Below are positions 18,672 through 27,073 of a DNA stretch of 64,000 nucleotides, one piece after another (the stretch's first letter is position 1; every line of letters starts with the position of its first letter). The stretch comes from Sphingomicrobium sp. (GTDB taxonomy: Bacteria > Pseudomonadota > Alphaproteobacteria > Sphingomonadales > Sphingomonadaceae): positions 580,938 to 644,937 of the forward strand of contig DATCMI010000001.1 of the NCBI GenBank assembly GCA_036563485.1. Reading direction: 5' to 3'. The position numbers and the translations under genes are program-made. Under the pieces are notes generated by a model. That model was given only the letters and a program-made list of their open reading frames with translations, had not been told where the DNA came from and searched no databases.

Positions 18672-20354
18672 TTATCCGTTCCTGAGATCGACACGGCGCA
18701 GCTTGCCGGTCGCGGTCTTCGGCAGCGAGTCCACGAACTCGATCTCCCGAGGATATTTGTAGGGCGCGATCTGCTCCTTCGCGAAGGCCTGCAGCTTCTC
18801 GCGAAGCTCGTCCGACGCTTCGGCAAAATCGGCGAGGACGACGAAGGCTTTCACCTTCTGGCCGCGCTCCGGACAGGGCACCCCGATGACCGCGCACTCG
18901 GTGACCGCGGGGTGGGCGAGAAGCGCATTTTCGACTTCCGGAGCGCCGATATTGTAGCCGGAGCTGACGATCATGTCGTCGCTGCGCGCGAGGTACCAGA
19001 AATAGCCGTCGGCATCCTTGCGGTATGTGTCGCCCGTAACGTTCCAGCCGCTGTCGACATAGTTCTTCTGCCGGTCGTCATCGAGATAGCGGCAGCCGGT
19101 CGGGCCCTTGATGGCGAGGCGGCCGGTGCCTTCGTCCAGCGGTTTGCCGTCGTCGCCGAGCACGGTCGCGATGTAGCCGGGCACGGCCTTGCCCGTTGAA
19201 CCCGGCCGGATGTCGTCGCCCGCGGCAGAGATGAAGATGTGCATCATCTCGGTCGAGCCGATGCCGTCGATGATCGAGATGCCGGTGCGCTCCTTCCACG
19301 AGCGCCAGGTCGCTTCGGGCAAATGTTCGCCGGCGGAAATGCAGCAGCGCAGGGTCTTGAGCGCTTTTTCTAATCCCGTTCGTGCTGAGCTTGTCGAAGC
19401 ACTGTCCTTGTCTCGGATCGAGGAGAAGGACAGCCCTTCGACAGGCTCAGGGCGAACGGTTTGAGCCTGCGACTCTGTGGCAAGCATCGCCTTGTAGGCG
19501 GTCGGCGCTGTGCCGAGGTGGGTGACGCCGAATTGGCCGATCGCTTCGAGCATGGCCGGCGGGCTCGCTTGTTCGAGGGTCGCGGCGGCGGCGCCGAAGC
19601 GCAGCGGGAACAGCAAGGTGATGCCGAGGCCGAAGGTGAAGGCCATCGGCGCGCTGGTCATGAAGATGTCGCCGGGCGCCGGCGCGATGAGATGTCGGGC
19701 AAAGCTGTCGCAGGGGGCGAGAATGTCGCCGTGGAATTGCACGCAGCCCTTGGGCTCGCCGGTGGTGCCGCTGGTGAAGGCGATCAGCGCCGGATCGTCC
19801 CGGTGCGTGTCGACCGGCGGCAGCGGATCGAGTGATGCGGTGCGGGTCTCGAGGTCGCCGCGGCCATAGTCGCCGTCATATTTGATCACGTGCTTTATGA
19901 AGCGCGTCTGGTCCTGCGCTTCGCGGAAGTCGCCGATGAAGCGGCTGTCGACGATCGCATGGCTGATCTGTGCGCGGTCGATGACGGTCGCGATTTCGCC
20001 CGGCCGGAGAAGCGGCATGGTCGCGACCACGACACCGCCGGCCTTGATGACGCCGAACCAGGCCGCGAACATCGTGTAGCTGTTCGGCCCGCGCAGGAGC
20101 ACGCGATTGCCGGGAACGAGGCCATATTCCTCGACCAGCAGGCGCGCGATGCGGCCGCTGAAGTGGTCGAGCTCTGCAAAAGTCCAGCGGCCATGCTGGT
20201 TGAGGATCACAAGCGCTTCTGGCACGCCGCCTTTGAGCAACTCGGCGGCGGCGTTGAGGCGCTCGGCATATTGAAGCTCGGGCAGGTCGAAGCGGAATTC
20301 GGGCAGCAGCTCCGGCGGCGGGAGGCGGTCGCGGACGAAGCCGTCGTACGTCAC
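18672..20354 (-). CDS. Benzoate-CoA ligase-family AMP-dependent acyl-CoA synthetase
   Basis: 560 aa. AMP-binding motif TSGTTGEPKGC, the LRCCISAGEHLPEATW region, the A8-type GYFWYLARSDDMIVSSGYN motif and the catalytic Lys in TATGKLRRVDL are all present; the sequence reads like 2-aminobenzoate/4-hydroxybenzoate-CoA ligases. It activates an aromatic or related acid to its CoA thioester using ATP. The GTG start overlaps the RidA stop (GTGA), making it the last gene of a five-gene operon. Oddity: 28 codons between YKAMLATESQAQT and GLEKALKT are a palindromic repeat inserted in frame (19376-19459), placed in what is normally a short loop. The enzyme probably remains intact; the substrate is unproven. 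Confidence 0.9.
   Translation of the reverse strand: MTYDGFVRDRLPPPELLPEFRFDLPELQYAERLNAAAELLKGGVPEALVILNQHGRWTFAELDHFSGRIARLLVEEYGLVPGNRVLLRGPNSYTMFAAWFGVIKAGGVVVATMPLLRPGEIATVIDRAQISHAIVDSRFIGDFREAQDQTRFIKHVIKYDGDYGRGDLETRTASLDPLPPVDTHRDDPALIAFTSGTTGEPKGCVQFHGDILAPCDSFARHLIAPAPGDIFMTSAPMAFTFGLGITLLFPLRFGAAAATLEQASPPAMLEAIGQFGVTHLGTAPTAYKAMLATESQAQTVRPEPVEGLSFSSIRDKDSASTSSARTGLEKALKTLRCCISAGEHLPEATWRSWKERTGISIIDGIGSTEMMHIFISAAGDDIRPGSTGKAVPGYIATVLGDDGKPLDEGTGRLAIKGPTGCRYLDDDRQKNYVDSGWNVTGDTYRKDADGYFWYLARSDDMIVSSGYNIGAPEVENALLAHPAVTECAVIGVPCPERGQKVKAFVVLADFAEASDELREKLQAFAKEQIAPYKYPREIEFVDSLPKTATGKLRRVDLRNG
19376..19459. repeat. 84-bp palindromic repeat inserted in frame in the CoA ligase gene
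   Basis: It begins CCGTTCG and ends CGAACGG. The arms pair almost continuously: CTGAGC-N-TGTCGAAG..CTGTCCTT against AAGGACAG..CTTCGACA-N-GCTCAG. The length is exactly 28 codons, and on the gene strand it reads VRPEPVEGLSF and so on with no stop. I recall this TVRPEPVEG-type translation as a common mark of dispersed REP-like palindromes in sphingomonads; only one copy is seen in this window. Confidence 0.85.
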
Positions 20355-20746
20355 TCGTCCTCCACCACGGCCGTGGCTTCGATCTCGACCACTGCCGCCG
20401 GCTCGACGAGGTTCTTCACTTCGACCAGCGCCATGGCGGGGAAGCTGCGGCCCATGATCGCCTTCCACGCCTGGCCGATCTGGCCGAGGTGGGCGCGATA
20501 GTGTTCGATGCCGACGACATAGACGGTCATGCGGACGATATGCTCGGGCCCGGCGCCGTCCTCGGCAAGGATGGCGGTGACGTTGCGCAGCGCCTGTGCG
20601 AACTGCTCGACCATGTCTGGCGAATAGAAATTCTGGCCTTCGTCCCAGCCGACGACCCCGGCGGTGAAGATCATCCGCCCGCGTGCGCTGATGCCGTTTG
20701 AATAGCCTTTCGGGCGCGGCCAGGTCGGCGGCTGCAGGATCTTCAT
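20351..20746 (-). CDS. RidA/YjgF-family protein
   Basis: 131 aa, the usual family length. It contains GRMIFTAGVVGWDEG and the C-terminal LVEPAAVVEIEATAVVE typical of the YjgF/YER057c/UK114 fold. RidA proteins hydrolyse reactive enamines/imines. In the aerobic 2-aminobenzoyl-CoA pathway a RidA-like protein accompanies the ligase and beta-oxidation enzymes and plausibly deals with amino/imino intermediates. Its ATG overlaps the acyl-CoA dehydrogenase stop (ATGA) and its stop overlaps the ligase start (GTGA). Confidence 0.9.
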   Translation of the reverse strand: MKILQPPTWPRPKGYSNGISARGRMIFTAGVVGWDEGQNFYSPDMVEQFAQALRNVTAILAEDGAGPEHIVRMTVYVVGIEHYRAHLGQIGQAWKAIMGRSFPAMALVEVKNLVEPAAVVEIEATAVVEDE

Positions 20747-21879
20747 CGGCGGAATTCCTTGAGCAAGTCGCGGGCGATGATCTGGCGCTGCACTTCGCTT
20801 GCGCCTTCGTAGATGCGCAAGCTGCGGATATCGCGGTAGAGTTCCTCGACCTTGACGCCGCGGGTGACGCCCGCGCCGCCGTGCATCTGCACCGCCATGT
20901 CGATCACCTGCTGGGCGGTTTCGGTGGCGTGGAGTTTGGCCATCGCCGCCGCGCGGCGGTTGTCGATCCCGCCTTCGTCCTGCTGCCAGGCGGCGCGGTA
21001 GATGAGGAGCGCGGAGGCATCGACCGCCAGCGCCATTTCCGCGAGCTTCTCCTGCGTCACGGCATTGTCGGCGAGGGTTCCGCTGCCGAGGCGGCGCGTC
21101 AGCGACCTGGCCAGCGCCTCGTCGAGCGCACGGCGGGCGAGCCCGAGGGCCGCGGCACCGACCGTCACGCGGAACAGGTTCAGTACTTCCATGCCGATGC
21201 GAAAGCCCTCGCCTGGCTCGCCGACGATCGCATCGGCGGGGATGCGGACCCCGTCATAGCTGAGGCGGGCGAGCGGATGCGGTGCGATCACCTCGATGCG
21301 CTCGGCGACGGTGACCTGATCGGCGGGGACGATGAATGCGGACAGCCCCTTCGCGCCGTCTCCCCCGGTCCGCGCGAAGGTCAAATAGAAGTCCGCGATT
21401 CCGCCGTTGGAGATGTAGGTCTTGTCGCCGGTGATCACCCATTCGTCGCCGTCGCGGCGCGCGGCCGTGCGCATGTTCGCGGCGTCGGAGCCGCATTCCG
21501 GCTCGGTCATCGCGAAGGCCGCCACCGCTTCGCCAGATGCGACGCGCGGCAGCCATTCGCGCTTCTGCTCAACAGTGCCGAACAGGGAAATGGCGCCGGA
21601 ACCGAGGCCCTGCATGGCGAAGGCGAAGTCGGCGAGCGCGCTGTGGTAAGCGAGCGTTTCGCGGGCGAGCGCTAGGCTGCGCACGTCGGGGCGTGTGTCG
21701 CCGTCCGAGACGCAGAGCTTGAGAATGCCGGCTTCGCCCATGCGGCTGACCAGGGAGCGGCACTCGGCGTCGAGATCGGGTCCGGGTTCGGCGAGCAAGG
21801 CGGACCAGCCGAGCAGCTCTTCGGCAAGCTCCCGGTGCCGCGGCTCGAAGAAGGGCCAGCTGAGGAACGTCCGGTCCAT
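20743..21879 (-). CDS. Acyl-CoA dehydrogenase
   Basis: 378 aa. It begins [23 protein letters not shown]/substrate motifs FAMTEPECGSDAANM and WVITGDKTYISNGGIAD are present, and near the C-terminus RIYEGASEVQRQIIAR has the glutamate typical of the catalytic base position. It oxidises an acyl-CoA at the alpha-beta bond, passing electrons to ETF. The order SDR, crotonase, acyl-CoA dehydrogenase, RidA, ligase matches gene sets for aerobic 2-aminobenzoyl-CoA breakdown, where it would act on ring-derived alicyclic or opened intermediates. The start is set by TGATG overlap with the preceding crotonase gene. Confidence 0.92.
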   Translation of the reverse strand: MDRTFLSWPFFEPRHRELAEELLGWSALLAEPGPDLDAECRSLVSRMGEAGILKLCVSDGDTRPDVRSLALARETLAYHSALADFAFAMQGLGSGAISLFGTVEQKREWLPRVASGEAVAAFAMTEPECGSDAANMRTAARRDGDEWVITGDKTYISNGGIADFYLTFARTGGDGAKGLSAFIVPADQVTVAERIEVIAPHPLARLSYDGVRIPADAIVGEPGEGFRIGMEVLNLFRVTVGAAALGLARRALDEALARSLTRRLGSGTLADNAVTQEKLAEMALAVDASALLIYRAAWQQDEGGIDNRRAAAMAKLHATETAQQVIDMAVQMHGGAGVTRGVKVEELYRDIRSLRIYEGASEVQRQIIARDLLKEFRR

Positions 21880-22688
21880 CAGTCGCCCTGGAACTCCGGC
21901 TGGCGCTTGTTCGCGAAGGCTTCGTAGGCGCGCTTGAAATCGTTGGTCTGCATGCACCGGGCCTGGACCTCCGCTTCCATCTCGATCGCTTCCTCGATCC
22001 CCATGTCCCATTCGGCATCGAGCTGGCGCTTGGTGACCGCGTGGGCAGCGGTTGGCCCCCGCGCGAGCTGGTCGGCGATCGCCGCGGCTTCAGCCGTCGC
22101 ATCGTCGACGACGCGATTGTAGAATCCCCAGGCGAGGCCTTCTTCGCTGCTCATGGTCCGGCCAGTGAACAAAAGTTCGGCGGCGCGTCCGTGGCCGATC
22201 AGGCGCGGCAGGATCGCACAAGCGCCCATGTCCGCACCCGACAGGCCGACGCGGGTGAACAGGAATGCTGTCTTCGCATTCGGCGACGCAATGCGCAGGT
22301 CGCTGGCCATCGCCATGATCGCGCCGGCACCGGCGCAGACCCCTTCGACCGCGGCAATGATCGGCTGCGGGCACTGGCGCATCGCGCGGACGAGGTCGCC
22401 GGTCATGCGGGTAAACTGGAGCAGCCCGTCGAAGTCCATCCTGGTGAGCGGACCGATGATCTCGTGCACGTCGCCGCCGGAGCAGAAATTGCCGCCCGCG
22501 CCGGTGAGGACGACGACTTTGACATCTCGCGCGTCGTTCAGCGCCCGGAAGCTGTTGCGAAGCTCGTCATAGCTTTCGAAGGTGAGCGGGTTCTTCCGCT
22601 CAGGCCTATTCAGCGTGACCGTCGCGACGCCCTTGTCAAAGCTCCACAGGAAGTGCTTCGGCTGGAACGTCGCGGCGTGGAAGCTCAT
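21879..22688 (-). CDS. Enoyl-CoA hydratase/isomerase (crotonase family)
   Basis: 269 aa. Oxyanion-hole motifs [11 protein letters not shown] and [19 protein letters not shown] fit crotonases. The segment where a second catalytic Glu is expected reads [12 protein letters not shown], so hydratase activity is less certain than membership of the fold; ring-opening or lyase chemistry is possible. It is the second gene of the SDR-to-ligase operon, overlapping its neighbours by ATGA upstream and TGATG downstream. Confidence 0.9.
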   Translation of the reverse strand: MSFHAATFQPKHFLWSFDKGVATVTLNRPERKNPLTFESYDELRNSFRALNDARDVKVVVLTGAGGNFCSGGDVHEIIGPLTRMDFDGLLQFTRMTGDLVRAMRQCPQPIIAAVEGVCAGAGAIMAMASDLRIASPNAKTAFLFTRVGLSGADMGACAILPRLIGHGRAAELLFTGRTMSSEEGLAWGFYNRVVDDATAEAAAIADQLARGPTAAHAVTKRQLDAEWDMGIEEAIEMEAEVQARCMQTNDFKRAYEAFANKRQPEFQGD

Positions 22689-23449
22689 GCGTTGGTACCG
22701 CCGTCCAGCGTAATCTCAGCCCCGTTGATGTCGCGACTCAAGGGCAGGCAAAGCATCGCAATCGCGTTGCCGATCGCCGCCGGATCGACCAGCCGGCCGC
22801 TCGCATTCATGTTGGTGATGGCGCCGCGAGACTCTTGCTCGCTTCGGCCCGTGATCGCGGAGACGCGTGCGACCGACTGATCGGTCATCGGCGTGTCGAC
22901 ATAGCCGGGGCAGACCGCGTTCACCGTCAGGTTGGTCTTCGCATATTCGCCGGCGAGGCTGCGCATCAGGCCGAGCAGGCCGTGCTTCGATGCGGCATAA
23001 TGGGCGGCGTAGGGCACGCCGCGGAGCGACGCGACCGACGCGACGTAGACGATACGGCCGCTCTCGCTTTTCAGCAGGTCGCCGATCGCGGCGTGGGTGC
23101 ATTCGAACGCGGCGGTCAGGTTCGTGGCGATGATGCGGTCCCAGCTTTCGCGCGTCATTTTGTGGAACGGCGCGCTCTCCGCGATCCCGGCGTTGACGAT
23201 CAGCAGGTCGATCGGCCCGTTGACCTCGCGCGCCTCGTTGAATGCCGCGCGGATGCGGTCGGCGTCGGTGACGTCGCACTGGATCGCCTGGCCGCCTAGC
23301 TCCGCCTTTACCGCTTCGAGCGGCTCCATCCGGCGGCCGAGCAGCGACAGGTTCGCCCCTTCCGCGGCCAGTGAGCGTGCCGCAGCAGCCCCGATCCCGG
23401 TGCCGCCACCGGTAATCAGCGCGTGACGTCCTTCGAGCGCTTTCCCCAT
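22685..23449 (-). CDS. Short-chain dehydrogenase/reductase, probably 3-hydroxyacyl-CoA dehydrogenase type
   Basis: 254 aa from the ATG at 23449 ([20 protein letters not shown]). The TGxxxGxG cofactor motif, NAG (in [10 protein letters not shown]), catalytic Ser in [11 protein letters not shown] and YAASK (Tyr, Lys) are all present. It ends in the typical [12 protein letters not shown]. It is the first gene of the minus-strand operon and would oxidise a hydroxyacyl-CoA intermediate. The open frame extends 48 bp upstream, but that overlaps the divergent promoter region. Only 46 bp separate it from the divergent amidotransferase. Confidence 0.9.
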   Translation of the reverse strand: MGKALEGRHALITGGGTGIGAAAARSLAAEGANLSLLGRRMEPLEAVKAELGGQAIQCDVTDADRIRAAFNEAREVNGPIDLLIVNAGIAESAPFHKMTRESWDRIIATNLTAAFECTHAAIGDLLKSESGRIVYVASVASLRGVPYAAHYAASKHGLLGLMRSLAGEYAKTNLTVNAVCPGYVDTPMTDQSVARVSAITGRSEQESRGAITNMNASGRLVDPAAIGNAIAMLCLPLSRDINGAEITLDGGTNA

Positions 23450-23495
23450 GGCTGAAGCATTGGCGCAACGCATTTCCGGTGGCAAGGCGGCGGCC

Positions 23496-24182
23496 ATGAA
23501 GATCGCAGCGCTCGAGACCGGAGTTCCCCCTGCCCCGCTCGCCGACCAGTTCGGAAGCTATACCGACATGTTCGCCGAGCTCCTGGGCGACGGTTTCGAG
23601 ATCGACACCTTCGATGTGACCAAAGGCGAGTATCCGGCGCGCGGCGACTATCCCGCTTTTCTCGTCACCGGGTCGCCCGCCGGCGTTTACGAAGAGCTGC
23701 CTTGGATCGCGCCTTTATTGCAGTTCATCCGCGACACTCGCGACGAGAAGATGATCGGCGTCTGCTTCGGCCACCAGGCGATGGCGCAGGCGCTCGGCGG
23801 CACCGTCATCAAGTCGGAAAAAGGCTGGGGAGCCGGGCTCCACCGCTACTGGGTCACGCACGAAGCGCCGTGGATCCACAAGACCGACACGATCGACATT
23901 CCCGCGTCGCACCAGGACCAGGTGGTGGTGCAGCCGCCCGGTACCGACGTAGTCGCGGCATCGCCGTTCACGCCCTACGCCTCGCTGGCGTGGAAGGAAC
24001 GACCGGCGATCAGCTTCCAGTTTCACCCGGAATTCTCGCCCGCTTACGCCAAGGCGCTGATCGAAAAGCGCTATGACCGGGTCAACGATCCCGATGCGGC
24101 GCTCGCGTCGCTCGACCAACCCAACGACAATGAGCGCGTCGCCAAGTGGATGCGCCGATTCTTGAACGGAGAAGATGCATGA
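23496..24182 (+). CDS. Class I glutamine amidotransferase-like protein
   Basis: 228 aa. The nucleophile elbow GVCFGHQAMA (Cys) and the FQFHPEF His/Glu pair give a complete GATase-1 triad, in the style of GMP-synthase-like stand-alone amidotransferases. Its substrate is not evident. Its stop overlaps the start of the glutathione-dependent alcohol dehydrogenase (ATGA), so it belongs to the formaldehyde-detoxification operon; members of this fold hydrolyse gamma-glutamyl or related amides, and a link to glutathione conjugates is speculative. The ATG at 23496 is preferred over an upstream in-frame start. Confidence 0.85.
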   Translation: MKIAALETGVPPAPLADQFGSYTDMFAELLGDGFEIDTFDVTKGEYPARGDYPAFLVTGSPAGVYEELPWIAPLLQFIRDTRDEKMIGVCFGHQAMAQALGGTVIKSEKGWGAGLHRYWVTHEAPWIHKTDTIDIPASHQDQVVVQPPGTDVVAASPFTPYASLAWKERPAISFQFHPEFSPAYAKALIEKRYDRVNDPDAALASLDQPNDNERVAKWMRRFLNGEDA

Positions 24183-25291
24183 AGACCCGCGCCGCCGTCG
24201 CGTTCGAAGCCAAGAAGCCGCTGGAGATCGTCGAGGTCGACCTCGAAGGTCCCAAGGCCGGCGAAGTGCTGGTCGAGATCATGGCGACGGGCATCTGCCA
24301 CACCGACGCCTACACGCTCGACGGGCTGGACAGCGAAGGGCTGTTCCCGTCGATCCTCGGCCATGAGGGCGCCGGCATCGTGCGCGAAGTCGGGCCGGGG
24401 GTCACCAACGTGAAGGCCGGCGACCATGTGATTCCGCTGTACACGCCGGAATGCCGCCAGTGTAAGTCGTGCCTGTCCGGCAAGACCAACCTGTGCACCG
24501 CGATCCGCGCGACCCAGGGCAAGGGCGTGATGCCCGACGGCACCAGCCGCTTCAGCTACAAGGGTCAGCAGATCTTCCATTACATGGGCTGCTCGACATT
24601 CTCGAACTTCACCGTGCTGCCGGAAATCGCCGTCGCGAAGATCCGCGAGGACGCGCCGTTCAAGACCAGCTGCTACATCGGCTGCGGCGTCACGACCGGT
24701 GTCGGGGCGGTCACGAAGACGGCCAAGGTGGAGCCAGGCGACAATGTCGTGGTGTTCGGCCTGGGCGGTATCGGCCTCAACGTCATCCAGGGCGCGAAGC
24801 TCGTCGGCGCCAACAAGATCATCGGCGTCGACATCAATCCCGACCGCGAGGAATGGGGCCGGAAGTTCGGCATGACCGACTTCCTCAACACGCGTGGCAT
24901 GAGCCGCGAGGACATCGTCGCCAAGGTGGTCGAGATGACCGACGGCGGCGCCGACTACACGTTCGACGCCACCGGCAATACCGAAGTGATGCGCACCGCG
25001 CTGGAATGCTGCCACCGTGGCTGGGGCACCAGCATCATCATCGGCGTCGCCGAAGCCGGCAAGGAGATCGCGACGCGGCCGTTCCAGCTGGTGACCGGGC
25101 GCAACTGGCGCGGGACCGCGTTCGGCGGCGCTAAGGGCCGCACCGACGTGCCGAAGATCGTCGACTGGTACATGGACGGGAAGATCGCCATCGACCCGAT
25201 GATCACCCACGTGCTGAGCCTCGAGGAAATCAACAGGGGCTTCGACCTGATGCATGCGGGCGAGAGCATCAGGAGCGTTGTCGTTTACTGA
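24179..25291 (+). CDS. frmA: S-(hydroxymethyl)glutathione dehydrogenase / class III alcohol dehydrogenase
   Basis: 370 aa, the family length. It has the catalytic-zinc cysteine in GICHTDAYTLDG, GHEGAGIV, the structural-zinc cluster CRQCKSCLSGKTNLC and the NAD motif GLGGIGLNVIQGA. TRPFQLVTGRNWRGTAFGG near the C-terminus is characteristic of class III enzymes. It oxidises the spontaneous formaldehyde-glutathione adduct to S-formylglutathione in the cytoplasm; the matching hydrolase is encoded downstream at 26103. It overlaps the amidotransferase by 4 bp. Confidence 0.96.
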   Translation: MKTRAAVAFEAKKPLEIVEVDLEGPKAGEVLVEIMATGICHTDAYTLDGLDSEGLFPSILGHEGAGIVREVGPGVTNVKAGDHVIPLYTPECRQCKSCLSGKTNLCTAIRATQGKGVMPDGTSRFSYKGQQIFHYMGCSTFSNFTVLPEIAVAKIREDAPFKTSCYIGCGVTTGVGAVTKTAKVEPGDNVVVFGLGGIGLNVIQGAKLVGANKIIGVDINPDREEWGRKFGMTDFLNTRGMSREDIVAKVVEMTDGGADYTFDATGNTEVMRTALECCHRGWGTSIIIGVAEAGKEIATRPFQLVTGRNWRGTAFGGAKGRTDVPKIVDWYMDGKIAIDPMITHVLSLEEINRGFDLMHAGESIRSVVVY

Positions 25292-25344
25292 CGTTCCGCT
25301 ATGAAGGCACCGGGCTGCTGAGGGAGATGTCAAGGAGACTTGCC

Positions 25345-25716
25345 ATGTCCGACGTTCGCGCCCCTACCCACGTCAACCTTGCCGACAAGCTCGATGCCTT
25401 TTCGGACCATTGGGCGCCCAAAATCATCGCCCGCTACAACGACAATGAAGTCCGGCTGGTGAAGACCCATGGCGAATGGGTGTGGCACAAGCACGACGAA
25501 ACCGACGAACTGTTCTTCATAATTGAGGGGGAGTTCGACATGGACTTTCGCGATAGGACGGTCACCGTGCGCCCTGGTGAGTTGCTGGTCGTCCCGGCCG
25601 GGACGGAGCATCGGCCGGCAGCCCGTCACGGCGAAGTGAAGCTGCTGCTGATCGACCCGAACGGCACGCCGAACACCGGGGACAATGCGACCGCCACGCA
25701 TGCGGTCGAGCTATAG
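25345..25716 (+). CDS. Small cupin-domain protein
   Basis: 123 aa, a single cupin barrel. Metal-ligand motifs HKHDETDELFFIIEGE (two His and a Glu) and PAGTEHRP (third His) are complete. AAGGAGA lies 7 bp before the ATG. It sits between the formaldehyde dehydrogenase and hydrolase genes and is probably co-transcribed. The function is unknown: it could be a metal-dependent enzyme or a sugar/aldehyde-binding protein. Confidence 0.86.
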   Translation: MSDVRAPTHVNLADKLDAFSDHWAPKIIARYNDNEVRLVKTHGEWVWHKHDETDELFFIIEGEFDMDFRDRTVTVRPGELLVVPAGTEHRPAARHGEVKLLLIDPNGTPNTGDNATATHAVEL

Positions 25717-25728
25717 GAGGGATCGGAA

Positions 25729-26106
25729 ATGTTCAGTCACGTGATGGTCGGGTCGAACGACACGGCGCGAGCGAAGAGCTTCTATGACCAGTTGATCGGC
25801 AAGGAAGGCCATCAGGACGACAAGGGCCGGCTCGCTTACCGGAACAAGGGGTCGGTGTTCATGGTCTCCCGACCGATCGACGGCCAGCCGGCGCACCACG
25901 CGAATGGCGGCACGATCGGCTTCAACTTCGACAGCCCCGAAGAGGTGGACGCCTGGTACCAGCGGGGGATCGCCGCGGGCGGCAGCGAATGCGAAGGCTG
26001 CGACCCGCCCGGCTATCGCGAGAATGCATTCGGCAAGCTCTACCTCGCCTATCTGCGGGACCCCGACGGCAACAAGCTGTGCGGCTTGCACAGGCCGGCG
26101 CAGTGA
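25729..26106 (+). CDS. Glyoxalase/VOC-superfamily protein
   Basis: 125 aa. One VOC module: MFSHVMVGSNDTARAKSFYD at the start and LYLAYLRDPDGNKLCGLHR at the end, the typical repeat boundaries. GGAGGGAT precedes the ATG. Its stop overlaps the GTG of the downstream esterase. The sequence resembles the lactoylglutathione-lyase-like proteins often found beside glutathione-dependent formaldehyde genes; a glutathione-adduct substrate is plausible but unproven. Confidence 0.88.
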   Translation: MFSHVMVGSNDTARAKSFYDQLIGKEGHQDDKGRLAYRNKGSVFMVSRPIDGQPAHHANGGTIGFNFDSPEEVDAWYQRGIAAGGSECEGCDPPGYRENAFGKLYLAYLRDPDGNKLCGLHRPAQ

Positions 26107-26945
26107 CGATCGAGGTCATCTCCGAAAACAAAGCGCACGGCGGGCAGCAGCTCGTCGTTCGCCATGCGAGCGCCGCGACCGGCACCGACATGACCTTCTC
26201 CATCTACCTGCCGCCGCAGGTTGACAGTGGCGGCAAGGTGCCGGTCGTCTGGTATTTGTCGGGGCTGACCTGCACCCACGCCAATGTCACCGACAAGGGC
26301 GAGTATCGCGCCGCTTGCGCCGAGCTGGGGCTGGCGTTCGTCGCGCCGGACACGAGCCCGCGCGGCGATGATGTGCCCGATGCCGAGGGCTATGACTTCG
26401 GCAAGGGCGCCGGCTTCTACGTCGATGCGACCGAGGAGCCCTGGGCGAAGCACTTTCGCATGTGGTCCTATGTGACTGAGGAGCTGCCGCAGCTGGTCGC
26501 CGCCGAGTTCCCAGTCGACCTGGATCGGCAGGCAATTACCGGGCACTCAATGGGCGGCCACGGCGCGCTGACGGTCGCGCTTCGCAATCCGGAGCGGTTC
26601 CGCAGCGTCTCCGCCTTTGCGCCGATCGTCGCGCCGGGGCAGGTGCCGTGGGGCGAAAAAGCGCTCAGTGGCTATCTCGGCGAGGACCGCGCGCGCTGGC
26701 GCAAGCATGACGCGGTCGCGCTGATCGAGGATGGGGCGCGGGTGCCGGAGCTGCTGGTCGACATCGGCACCGCCGACCAGTTCCTGAGCCAGGAGCTTCG
26801 CCCTGAGCTGCTCGAACGCGCCTGCGCCGATGCCGGTATTGCCCTGACGCTGCGGCGCCAGGAGGGATACGACCACAGCTATTATTTCATCTCGACCTTC
26901 ATGGCCGAGCATCTGCGCTGGCACGCGGAGCGGCTGACGAGGTGA
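26103..26945 (+). CDS. fghA: S-formylglutathione hydrolase
   Basis: 280 aa, esterase-D family. SGLTCTHANVTDKGEYR is diagnostic, with nucleophile GHSMGGHGAL, a later Asp in IGTADQFL and catalytic His in GYDHSYYF. It releases formate and glutathione from S-formylglutathione, finishing the pathway begun by the dehydrogenase at 24179. The GTG start overlaps the VOC stop codon (GTGA). It is the last gene of the operon; inverted repeats follow before the convergent cyoD. Confidence 0.95.
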   Translation: MTIEVISENKAHGGQQLVVRHASAATGTDMTFSIYLPPQVDSGGKVPVVWYLSGLTCTHANVTDKGEYRAACAELGLAFVAPDTSPRGDDVPDAEGYDFGKGAGFYVDATEEPWAKHFRMWSYVTEELPQLVAAEFPVDLDRQAITGHSMGGHGALTVALRNPERFRSVSAFAPIVAPGQVPWGEKALSGYLGEDRARWRKHDAVALIEDGARVPELLVDIGTADQFLSQELRPELLERACADAGIALTLRRQEGYDHSYYFISTFMAEHLRWHAERLTR

Positions 26946-26957
26946 CGCACTGCCCCT

Positions 26958-26976
26958 CACGGGAGTGAATCCCGTG
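26958..26976. repeat. Small inverted repeat after fghA
   Basis: CACGGG, 7-nt loop, CCCGTG, 12 bp after the fghA stop. There is no T-run. It may help end the formaldehyde operon transcript together with the larger hairpin downstream. Confidence 0.35.
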
Positions 26977-27029
26977 CCGTCAGACGTGTCGCGCTGCGCG
27001 CGCACGCTGGCGGGGTATCCGCCTCTCTT

Positions 27030-27065
27030 GCGCAAGCTTGGCTGCTTTGCAGCCTCCGCTTGCGC
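27030..27065. terminator. Long hairpin between convergent fghA and cyoD
   Basis: Outer arms GCGCAAGC and GCTTGCGC, inner arms GGCTGC and GCAGCC around TTT. It sits 8 bp past the cyoD stop and in the convergent gap, so it is well placed as a bidirectional terminator. Neither side has a T-run, so Rho-independent efficiency is uncertain. Confidence 0.5.
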
Positions 27066-27073
27066 GCGGGCCT

